A program made the position numbers and the translations under genes. The notes below the pieces were generated by a model, which worked only from the letters and a program-made list of their open reading frames with translations, was not told where the DNA came from and ran no database searches. From a virus, in the IMG/VR virus record IMGVR_UViG_3300046804_000297, positions 1 to 26,324 of that record: a DNA stretch of 26,324 nucleotides; one strand, written 5' to 3'. This document shows positions 20,351 to 26,324 of this stretch, piece by piece (position 1 is the first letter of the stretch; each line of letters begins with the position of its first letter).

Positions 20351-22114
20351 ATGCCAATTTTAGGCGCTACGGGTGGTGGTTCCATTCGCGGATTTGGTCG
20401 CGGTGCCTCCGCAGGTCGCGCCGCCGCGCCTGAAACACCAATTACAGCAGGAGAATTTCTTGTTGTTGCTGGTGGTGGCTCAGGTGGTGGTGGCTACGGT
20501 GCTGGCGGCGGCGCTGGTGGTTTAGTTTATGAAAGCGGAAAAACACTTACAAAAAATGTCAATTACACCGTAACGGTTGGCGCTGGTGGTAGAAGTACAG
20601 GCGATACAAGCGCTGGTGGTAACGGTGGTAATTCAAGTGTAAGCGGAACTGGTTATACATCTACAACTGCTATTGGTGGCGGCGGCGGCGGTGGTTCAAA
20701 CGGTCAAGTTGGTCAAAACGGTGGTTCGGGCGGTGGTGCTAACGGACAAAGTAATACTGGTTCTTACGGCACAGGTACATCAGGTCAAGGAAATAACGGC
20801 GGTACTGGTTCAGGTTCAGGCGGCGGCGGTGGCGGTGCTTCCCAAGCGGGAAATACTAATGGGCAAGGTCGCGGTGGTGATGGCTCTTCGTCTTACTCAG
20901 CATGGGGTTCTGCTACTGGAACTGGCGATAATCAAAGTGGTACATATTGGTACGCTGGTGGCGGTTCAGGTTCGGGACCAGGTGGTAAAGGCGGTGGTGC
21001 GCCGACTGATACACAGGCACAAGCAAATACGGGCGGCGGTGGTTCCGCTAATCAAAATAGCGCAGGTTCAGGAATAGTCATTGCTCGTTATCCTGATACA
21101 AATGGACAACTTTGTGTGGGTGGAGAAGTCGTTCAATCGGGTGGTTATTATTACCATACTTTCAAAAAATCAGGAACTCTACGCACAGGTGCTTTTATTG
21201 TAAACACAGCAAAAGCAGAAGGCGGATGTATTCTTTATGATGGAACTTATTATTTCCATGTATTTCAAAACTCAGGAACATTTACTCCATACGAGTCACT
21301 TAGCGTAGACATTTTAGTTATCGCTGGTGGCGGTGGAGGAGGAGCGTATAACGGCGCAGGAGGCGGCGGCGCTGGTGGTATTAGAGATTTGACTGGACAA
21401 TCTGTAACTGCCAATACTGCTTATACAGTAACGATTGGTGCGGGCGGTGCTAAAGGAACAACAGCAAGTCCAAGTTCCGTCGCTAATGGTTCTACTTCTT
21501 CAGTTAGTGGTTCAGGTTTCACAACCATTAGTACAACTGGTGGCGGTAAAGCCGCTTGGTTAGCAGATGGCGCGACTAAAGGCTCTGCTTCATCAGGTGG
21601 CTCGGGTGGTGGCGGTGGTCGCGGTACGGATACTGTCGGTACAGGCGGAAGCGGTAATGCTGGCGGTTATTCACCAGTTGAAGGTTATGCTGGTGGTAGT
21701 AGTAATCAAGGTTCGCCTAATTATCCAGGCGCAGGTGGTGGTGGCGGTGGTGCGGTTGGTACTTCTCCCGCAAGCGGTAGCGCAACTGGTGGCATTGGTG
21801 GAGATGGCAAAACATCGACTTTTATCAACACGATTGGTTCAGTATCAGGTTTAGGCGAACTTTATTCAAGCAATTATTATTTTGCTGGTGGAGGAACGGG
21901 AAGTGATAATAGTAATAGCAGTAGAGGTATAGAGCAACGAGGCGGATACGGCGGTGGAGGAGGAACAGAAGGTCCTCCTTTTATCAACTCTTCGGCAATC
22001 GGCGGAGTCAAAGGTCAAGCAGGTAAACCAAGTACAGGCGGAGGCGGAGGCGGCGGCGCTGGAGATGGTGGCGCTGGCGGTTCAGGTCTTGTAGTCTTTA
22101 GATATACTGCGTAA
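20351..22114 (+). CDS. Glycine-rich adhesin-like protein
   Basis: 587 residues, about one-third Gly, with long poly-Gly stretches interrupted by short beta segments. It consists of two related modules. Each starts with a FLVVAGGGSGGG / ILVIAGGGGGG strand, goes on with TLTKNVNYTVTVGAGG / SVTANTAYTVTIGAGG, and ends SGIVIARYP (about residue 250) or SGLVVFRYTA (C-terminus). The linker holds two short repeats, GGYYYHTFKKSGTL and GTYYFHVFQNSGTF. This layout is that of the Gly-rich domain of phage fibre adhesins, where packed polyglycine II helices display variable loops (as in the S16 gp38 type). It is the probable receptor-binding protein of this cluster. Confidence 0.75.
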   Translation: MPILGATGGGSIRGFGRGASAGRAAAPETPITAGEFLVVAGGGSGGGGYGAGGGAGGLVYESGKTLTKNVNYTVTVGAGGRSTGDTSAGGNGGNSSVSGTGYTSTTAIGGGGGGGSNGQVGQNGGSGGGANGQSNTGSYGTGTSGQGNNGGTGSGSGGGGGGASQAGNTNGQGRGGDGSSSYSAWGSATGTGDNQSGTYWYAGGGSGSGPGGKGGGAPTDTQAQANTGGGGSANQNSAGSGIVIARYPDTNGQLCVGGEVVQSGGYYYHTFKKSGTLRTGAFIVNTAKAEGGCILYDGTYYFHVFQNSGTFTPYESLSVDILVIAGGGGGGAYNGAGGGGAGGIRDLTGQSVTANTAYTVTIGAGGAKGTTASPSSVANGSTSSVSGSGFTTISTTGGGKAAWLADGATKGSASSGGSGGGGGRGTDTVGTGGSGNAGGYSPVEGYAGGSSNQGSPNYPGAGGGGGGAVGTSPASGSATGGIGGDGKTSTFINTIGSVSGLGELYSSNYYFAGGGTGSDNSNSSRGIEQRGGYGGGGGTEGPPFINSSAIGGVKGQAGKPSTGGGGGGGAGDGGAGGSGLVVFRYTA

Positions 22115-22127
22115 AAAGGAGAAATAA

Positions 22128-22466
22128 ATGGCGCACTTTGCTGAGATAGACGATAACAACACAGTTGTTCGCGTTATAGTTGCTGATTCACAAGAATGGT
22201 GTGAAACTCATTTAGGTGGAACTTGGGTTCAAACTTCATACAATACATACGGCGGAGTTCATAAAACAGGGGGTACTCCACTACGCAAAAATTATGCGGG
22301 TATTGGATTCACATACGATGGTATTGGTTTTGCCCCTCCAAAACCTTTTGAGTCATGGACATTGAACACCGATACTTATTGTTGGGAACCACCAACACCG
22401 CGCCCAACAGAAGGTCTTTGGATTTGGGATGAACCAACACTTTCTTGGGTGGAAATGAATGGCTAA
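22128..22466 (+). CDS. Conserved fibre-associated phage protein
   Basis: 112 residues with AAGGAG. The sequence MAHFAEIDDNNTVVRVIVAD, then GGTWVQTSYNTYGGVHKTGGTPLRKNYAGIGFTYD, FAPPKPFESWTLNTDTYCWEPPTPRPT and WIWDEPTLSWVE is a very widespread phage protein, especially in cyanophage and other aquatic phage structural regions. It is usually encoded next to fibre genes and rich in Trp and Pro. The structural role is known only by association. Its end overlaps the next gene. Confidence 0.8.
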   Translation: MAHFAEIDDNNTVVRVIVADSQEWCETHLGGTWVQTSYNTYGGVHKTGGTPLRKNYAGIGFTYDGIGFAPPKPFESWTLNTDTYCWEPPTPRPTEGLWIWDEPTLSWVEMNG

Positions 22467-22629
22467 AGAACAAAACAAAGAAACAAAAGTATTCACATAC
22501 GAAGTAAAAATGATTGTTTCTATTTTTGATACTGATGAAAAATCAGCAAAAGAAAAACTTGACCGAGATGGTGGTTATGTTTCTAAGCGGGATGTTGTCC
22601 TCTTGGATGCTCAACCAATAATAAAGTAA
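22459..22629 (+). CDS. Small charged hypothetical protein
   Basis: 56 residues, beginning [20 protein letters not shown] and ending [12 protein letters not shown]. Strand-helix-strand pattern: [13 protein letters not shown], a helix with [13 protein letters not shown], then a strand VVLLDAQPI. It overlaps the end of the preceding gene by eight bases and fills the gap up to the gene at 22640, which has GGGG upstream. Similar short proteins accompany the MAHFAEI-type gene in other phages, as far as I recall. Confidence 0.6.
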   Translation: MAKEQNKETKVFTYEVKMIVSIFDTDEKSAKEKLDRDGGYVSKRDVVLLDAQPIIK

Positions 22630-22639
22630 GGGGAAAAAT

Positions 22640-23167
22640 ATGGCAGGAACTACAAGTAAAGGGTTGCGATACCCTACCGCTGGAGATAACCCTGCCGTCC
22701 ATACCGACATTGCTAATTTAGCAAGCGATGTAGATACTCTTTTAGATACATATATTGGTCAAACTAATTTAGTAAGTATCACTTTTGAAGGTGCTACCGC
22801 TGACTCGGCTGAAACGACCTTGACGGTTGTAGACCCATCGGTAGATAGAACCATCACTTTACCTGACGCAACAGGTACCGTAGTTCTTGATTCAGCAACA
22901 CAAACACTCAGTAACAAGACACTTACATCTCCTACAATAAATACTCCGACTATAAGTAACCCAACTTTTACAGGACAAGCATCAGGTCTTGAAATTGCCT
23001 TCAACCAATCAATCGTTTTTGAGGGTACAACAGCCGATGCTTATGAACTTACTCTTTCGGCTGGAGAACCAACCGCTGATGTAACCGTGACCTTGCCAAA
23101 TGAAACAGACAAACTAGCCAATGAGAACTTTGTTCGAACATCTGTTCTAATGCTTGGTGGAATGTAA
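22640..23167 (+). CDS. Fibre-stalk-like protein
   Basis: 175 residues. The N-terminus [36 protein letters not shown] is a common start of phage fibre proteins. Next come two copies of a short strand block ([35 protein letters not shown] and [35 protein letters not shown]) around the motif [26 protein letters not shown]. This [10 protein letters not shown] segment is a hallmark of phage fibre stalks. Its stop overlaps the start of the head-tail connector gene (TAATG), so the fibre block and the connector block are one transcription unit. Confidence 0.72.
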   Translation: MAGTTSKGLRYPTAGDNPAVHTDIANLASDVDTLLDTYIGQTNLVSITFEGATADSAETTLTVVDPSVDRTITLPDATGTVVLDSATQTLSNKTLTSPTINTPTISNPTFTGQASGLEIAFNQSIVFEGTTADAYELTLSAGEPTADVTVTLPNETDKLANENFVRTSVLMLGGM

Positions 23168-23613
23168 TGACATTCACCTATTCAGGAGACCCAAGCACAT
23201 CAACTAGAAATTATGTGCGCTTTCTTATCAATGATACTGATTCAACCGATGCGCTATTCAGCGATGAGGAATTGAATTATGTAATCAGCGAATGGAGCGG
23301 GGATGCCTATAACGCGGCGCGTGAATGTGCTGAAATCCTTATTGCTCGTTTTAGCCGTTTAGCCGATAGCAGTTCTAAGAGCGTTGGCGATATTTCAGTA
23401 TCCGAGTCTTATTCATCCAAGATAACGCATTACAAGGAATTGGCTGAGAGTTTGATTCGTCGTCAGATGCGTAAGTCTCCACCAAGACCGTTTGTAAATG
23501 CTCAGGCTCTCAAGTCTACAAATGACAGAATTGTGGATGATTTCAATACCGACTTTTATGCTGGTATTCACGATAATCCAAACAATATCCAAGACAAACG
23601 CATAGTTGAGTAG
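23167..23613 (+). CDS. Head-tail connector/adaptor protein
   Basis: 148 residues, all-helical: FTYSGDPSTSTRNYVRFLINDTDSTDALFSDEELNYVISEWSGDAYNAARECAEILIARFSRLADSSSKSVGDISVSESYSSKITHYKELAESLIRR. The pattern V-R-x-L-I-x-D-T-D...L-F-S-D-E-E-L...A-A-x-x-x-A-E-x-L-A-x-x-x-x fits the gp6/gp15-like connector family, which forms a ring under the portal. The following three genes have the sizes and order of the usual connector series. Confidence 0.75.
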   Translation: MTFTYSGDPSTSTRNYVRFLINDTDSTDALFSDEELNYVISEWSGDAYNAARECAEILIARFSRLADSSSKSVGDISVSESYSSKITHYKELAESLIRRQMRKSPPRPFVNAQALKSTNDRIVDDFNTDFYAGIHDNPNNIQDKRIVE

Positions 23614-23621
23614 GGATAGCC

Positions 23622-23951
23622 ATGGACGCTATCTATAACAAAGTCGCAGAGTTTATGACCGATACGGTCAGTTTCTACGCTAAGTCCACCGTTGATAAGT
23701 ACAATAAGACCACCTTTTCAAATAACGCCTCATCCGTAGTCGGACGATTGATTTATGACACTTTGAAATCTCGAGATGTTCAGGGAACAGAGGTCGTCGA
23801 TGTTGGTCGATTCATAACCAAAGGACCACAGACGAGCATCACCGTCAATCATAAGATGGTGATAGGGGCGGACACTTTTACAATCAACTCTATCGACAAT
23901 ATCAAAGACGAAAATGGAGACCATCACACCGTCATCAGATTTGGCAGATAA
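23622..23951 (+). CDS. Head-tail joining/stopper-like protein
   Basis: 109 residues, beta-rich: DTVSFYAKSTVDKYNKTTFSNNASSVVGRLIYDTLKSRDVQGTEVVDVGRFITKGPQTSITVNHKMVIGADTFTINSIDNIKDENGDHHTVIRFGR. The ending I-x-x-I-x-x-x-x-D-E-x-G-x-H-H-x-V-I-x-F and the position after the connector fit the SPP1 gp16/HK97 gp9-like stoppers that close the DNA channel. Identification is mostly by order, size and strand pattern. Confidence 0.62.
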   Translation: MDAIYNKVAEFMTDTVSFYAKSTVDKYNKTTFSNNASSVVGRLIYDTLKSRDVQGTEVVDVGRFITKGPQTSITVNHKMVIGADTFTINSIDNIKDENGDHHTVIRFGR

Positions 23952-23953
23952 CC

Positions 23954-24367
23954 ATGGCATCTAAAATGGGTATCCGTTTTGATTTGAACGGGGATGAGCA
24001 ACTTGTAAAAGCGCTCAAAAGCGGTAAAGAAAAATCACCTCAAGCCATAGCCCAAGCAATATGGGAAGAGGCTAATATGATTTTTGCTAAATCACAGATA
24101 TTGGTGCCAGTTGATACAGGCGTTCTTCGTGGCTCAGGTGGAGTATCTGCTCCACAATTAGGTAGCCAAGGTTATTTTGTAGATATTTTCTATGGTGGTC
24201 CCGCCGCGCCTTACGCTTTATATGTCCATGAAATTATTGGCAACTATCACAATCCTCCAACACAAGCCAAGTATCTTGAGCAACCACTCATGGAAGCAAT
24301 GGACGGGCTACAAAGTAGACTCAAGGGTAGAATTGTGGACATTATCGAGAAAGGTAAACAAGGGTAA
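23954..24367 (+). CDS. HK97 gp10-like tail completion protein
   Basis: 137 residues. The motif LVPVDTGVLRGSGGVSAPQLGSQGYFVDIFYGGPAAPYALYVHEI is the signature of the HK97 gp10-like family (V-D-T-G-x-L-R-x-S, then Y-A-x-Y-V-H-E). The helical N-terminus (EKSPQAIAQAIWEEANMIFAKSQ) and C-terminus (KYLEQPLMEAMDGLQSRLKGRIVDII) are usual. It helps to join or finish the tail end at the neck. Confidence 0.85.
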   Translation: MASKMGIRFDLNGDEQLVKALKSGKEKSPQAIAQAIWEEANMIFAKSQILVPVDTGVLRGSGGVSAPQLGSQGYFVDIFYGGPAAPYALYVHEIIGNYHNPPTQAKYLEQPLMEAMDGLQSRLKGRIVDIIEKGKQG

Positions 24368-24768
24368 TGGCAACTATTCTTGAATCCATTGGTGACTATT
24401 TAGTGACCAATAATCACGGCACCCTTGGAACTAACCTATTTCTAGGCACCCTTCCCGAGTCTCCCGATGCGTGTGTAGCCATCTATGAGAACGCTGGTTC
24501 ATCCCCTACCTTCACGATGGGTAGCGGAGGTATCCGTATTGATTATCCGATGCTTCAGATTATCTGCCGAGCAGGTCGAGAGGATTATCCGACTGCTAGA
24601 GACAAGGCAGAAAATATCCGAGTTTTACTCGCGTCGGTGCTTGAAACTTCAATCTCAGGGGTACATATTATGCGTATTGAACCAATGGGTTCAGTAAACC
24701 AGTTAGGAGTAGACCCTAAATACCGTCCACTAATATCGGTGAACTTTCGATGTCTAGTGAGAATGTAA
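24367..24768 (+). CDS. Minor capsid/tail terminator-like protein
   Basis: 133 residues. TLGTNLFLGTLPESPDACVAIYENAGSSPTFTMGSGGIRIDYPMLQIICRAGREDYPTARDKAENIRVLLASV is typical of the tail-terminator/minor capsid family placed after gp10-like genes (L-P-x-x-P-D-x-x-V-x-I-Y-E; P-x-x-Q-I-x-x-R). It caps the tail tube at the head side. The start overlaps the previous stop (TAATG). Confidence 0.78.
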   Translation: MATILESIGDYLVTNNHGTLGTNLFLGTLPESPDACVAIYENAGSSPTFTMGSGGIRIDYPMLQIICRAGREDYPTARDKAENIRVLLASVLETSISGVHIMRIEPMGSVNQLGVDPKYRPLISVNFRCLVRM

Positions 24769-24938
24769 ATCAGGAGCCAAAGGCTCCGCAAGAGAGAGTG
24801 GCAGACCCTTATGGCAGAAACGCAACAACCGACGAATTCCAGCGTTGTTGGAAATGCGACAGGCTCCTCTTCGAAAGCGCAACGCGCCCGTGGAGTATCC
24901 GATGTCCAAGATGTAAGTCCAAAAATAAGTCAGGATGA
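24750..24938 (+). CDS. Com-like small zinc-finger protein
   Basis: 62 residues. The C-terminal 30 have CWKCDRLLFESATRPWSIRCPRCKSKNKSG: two CxxC knuckles, the second in the form I-R-C-P-R-C-K, as in Mu Com-type zinc fingers. Mu Com is a small RNA-binding protein that activates translation of mom; whether this copy binds RNA is unknown. It starts inside the end of the previous gene and shares its last 128 bp with the next gene in another frame. The zinc finger is encoded in that shared part, so the match is unlikely to be chance. Confidence 0.62.
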   Translation: MSSENVNQEPKAPQERVADPYGRNATTDEFQRCWKCDRLLFESATRPWSIRCPRCKSKNKSG

Positions 24939-25197
24939 ATTCTTTGCTCGACTAGATAAATTAGTTGGAGCAGGACGCGACCAAGGCGGTTGTTCTATCG
25001 GCGTACTTGTCAATAACTTAGAAGAACCAGTTCGTTCAAAACTTATTGAAATTATGAAGAATGAAAAAGTGAATTCTGCTCGACTTTCTGAGGTTATGTT
25101 AGCCTTTGGACTTCAAGTTTCTTCAAGTGATGTCTTACGCAGACATCGACGAAGGCTCCTAGGAAAAGATGGGTGTAAGTGTCCGCGTGAATCTTGA
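24811..25197 (+). CDS. Helix-turn-helix protein before the phosphoesterase
   Basis: 128 residues. The first 45 are Ser/Gln/Asp-rich without clear structure and overlap the Com-like gene. The rest (SQDEFFARLDKLVGAGRDQGGCSIGVLVNNLEEPVRSKLIEIMKNEKVNSARLSEVMLAFGLQVSSSDVLRRHRRRLLGKDGCKCPRES) reads as a helical domain with a helix-turn-helix: S-A-R-L-S-E-V-M-L-A-F-G, S-S-S-D-V-L-R-R-H-R-R-R. Small proteins with this RRHRRG..C.C ending come before terminase-linked genes in many actinophages, and could be a small terminase or a regulator. The ATG at 24811 has only a weak ribosome site. It ends with a Cys pair. Confidence 0.65.
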   Translation: MAETQQPTNSSVVGNATGSSSKAQRARGVSDVQDVSPKISQDEFFARLDKLVGAGRDQGGCSIGVLVNNLEEPVRSKLIEIMKNEKVNSARLSEVMLAFGLQVSSSDVLRRHRRRLLGKDGCKCPRES

Positions 25198-26324
25198 TGA
25201 TGCTTTAGACAATCTTCTCAAGACTTCTGAGATGAATTCGGTTCAAAAGACCGAACCTAGACAAAGACAAGCCGATTGGTTGCCTGGGGTTACTTGGCAA
25301 GGCGAAGAAGGAACAGTTACCACCGCTCCAATGGAGGGCGATAACGCGCCCGATTGGTCGGGAGTTCTTCGAATGTGGGGTTTAGACCCTGAACATTTTC
25401 AAGTAGTAGAACCAGTTCTTTTCAATGTGTGGGGCGATACTTTAGGTATTCTCAATCGCCAATGGAAGGGCAAAGTAGTCCGCAAGGGCAAACAAGAAAA
25501 CGCAGACATTGAATCTCTTATCCAAGAAATCAAGAAACATAAACCCCGCGAGCGCAAGCCAATAGTCGGTGGGGCGAGCCTTGTTGTTTGTGCCTCAGAT
25601 TGGCAAACAGGTAAAAGAGATGGAGATGGTCTCAAAGGTTTAGTTGGTCGATGGCTTCAGGCTATCGATGATGTTGAATTTAGAATCAAAGAATTGAAAA
25701 AAATTGGGCGCCCTATTGATTCAATCACCGTCCTCTGCCTTGGTGATTTAGTTGAAGGATGCGACGGACATTACGACATTCAGACTTTTACAGTTGAGGT
25801 TGATAGACGAGACCAAGTAAAGATTGCTCGTCGCCTTTTGCGTGATGCTCTTATCCGCTGGTCAAAGGTAGTTCCATCCATAACTGTTGCGGCGATTGGT
25901 GGAAACCATGGAGAGAATCGTAAGAACGGCAAAGCCTTCACAACTCTCAATGACAATGATGATGTAGCCCTTGTTGAATCAGTAGCCGAAATCTTCCAAG
26001 CCAATCCCGAGGCATACGGTCATATCAAGTTCGCAATTCCTAAAGATGAATTGAGTTTGACCCTTGAGGTACATGGAAAAATTATTGGAATCTCTCACGG
26101 TCATCTTGCTCGTAGTTCAGGAAGCCCTGAATCGAAACTTCGTCGCTGGATTGCTGACCAAACTTTAGGTCGTCAATCAATCGGTGATTGTGACATCTTG
26201 GTTACTGGACATTATCATTCGTTTCGTCTAGCAGATTGGGGAGGAGTCAAATGGCTACAAGCACCAGCCCTCGACGGGGGAAGCGTGTGGTGGAGACAAT
26301 CAACGGGGGAGATTGCGGATGTGG
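25169..26324 (+). CDS. Calcineurin-like metallophosphoesterase (runs off right edge)
   Basis: At least 385 residues from ATG 25169, with no stop before the window end; GGAAAAG stands just before the ATG. Residues after about 130 have the metallophosphoesterase motifs in order: SDWQTGK (in the D-x-H place), LGDLVEG (GDxxE), GGNHGENR (GNHGE), SHGHLA and TGHYHSF (GHxH). The GNHGE and GHxH parts place it with Mre11/SbcD-type and phage DNA-repair phosphoesterases, which cleave phosphodiester bonds with two metal ions. Residue Q stands where the first motif normally has H. The first 130 residues, with Trp-rich segments DWLPGVTWQGEEG and PDWSGVLRMWGL, are a separate domain. It overlaps the previous gene by 29 bp. 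Confidence 0.82.
   Translation, partial: MGVSVRVNLDDALDNLLKTSEMNSVQKTEPRQRQADWLPGVTWQGEEGTVTTAPMEGDNAPDWSGVLRMWGLDPEHFQVVEPVLFNVWGDTLGILNRQWKGKVVRKGKQENADIESLIQEIKKHKPRERKPIVGGASLVVCASDWQTGKRDGDGLKGLVGRWLQAIDDVEFRIKELKKIGRPIDSITVLCLGDLVEGCDGHYDIQTFTVEVDRRDQVKIARRLLRDALIRWSKVVPSITVAAIGGNHGENRKNGKAFTTLNDNDDVALVESVAEIFQANPEAYGHIKFAIPKDELSLTLEVHGKIIGISHGHLARSSGSPESKLRRWIADQTLGRQSIGDCDILVTGHYHSFRLADWGGVKWLQAPALDGGSVWWRQSTGEIADV

Noticed and set aside
20670-21860. Other-frame reading frames over the Gly-rich gene (Val/Ala/Leu-rich)
   Set aside because: They are frame-shifted readings of GGT/GGC repeats.
20460-22090. Direct repeats as a CRISPR array or minisatellite
   Set aside because: The repeats are Gly codons in an intact frame, with no regular spacer length.

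Overview
The window reads as part of a tailed-phage genome (free phage or prophage) whose host is very probably an actinobacterium. The main reason is a tandem pair of WhiB-like Fe-S proteins, a family confined to Actinobacteria and their phages. Moderate base composition, GTG/TTG starts and several starts that look leaderless fit this. No integrase, tRNA, rRNA, IS element or CRISPR array was seen. Terminase, tail tube, tape measure and DNA polymerase genes are not in the window.

Layout. Positions 1-356 hold the 5' part of a minus-strand gene for a secreted protein that runs off the left edge. From 459 everything is on the plus strand. 459-5501 is a set of small accessory genes: a Cys-rich protein, an ADP-ribosyltransferase-like protein, a zinc ribbon, a small membrane protein, a conserved hypothetical, about 350 bp of non-coding sequence full of perfect inverted repeats, a membrane-anchored lysozyme/transglycosylase-like protein, two overlapping WhiB genes, a single-stranded DNA-binding protein and short hypotheticals. 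5510-16858 is the head module: Mu-like portal, MuF-like minor head protein, a cargo region, an XkdF-like putative prohead protease, a TUDOR-like HVA1 protein, a scaffold-like protein, a DUF2190-like cement protein, the major capsid protein and a decoration-like protein. 17111-23167 is a block of fibre-like and glycine-rich adhesin-like genes. 23167-24768 holds four head-tail connector/completion proteins. The right end has a Com-like zinc finger, a helix-turn-helix protein and a metallophosphoesterase cut by the window edge.

The most interesting part is 7950-13884. Five copies of a 16-residue His-rich motif, K-H-G-[DE]-H-D-Q-S-x-H-G-[NS]-W-[AR]-x-G, occur in four neighbouring genes. Four copies stand directly before unrelated domains: an ADP-ribosyltransferase-like fold, a domain of unknown function, a GNAT-like acetyltransferase and a RelA/SpoT-like domain. 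The fifth lies just behind an A9 run containing the heptamer A-AAA-AAG, in the -1 frame of the HVA1 gene and without any start codon of its own, so a programmed -1 frameshift would make it a C-terminal extension. Together with the position between MuF protein and prohead protease, this suggests a shared tag that recruits or processes modular effector cargo for the capsid. That function is inference.

Expression. Two strong rho-independent terminators follow the major capsid gene and the small gene at 16860-17057, which would allow stepwise reduction of transcription downstream of the capsid gene. Most genes overlap by ATGA or TAATG or have good Shine-Dalgarno sequences. Four genes instead have a -10-like hexamer exactly six bases before the start codon and no Shine-Dalgarno, which suggests leaderless transcripts.
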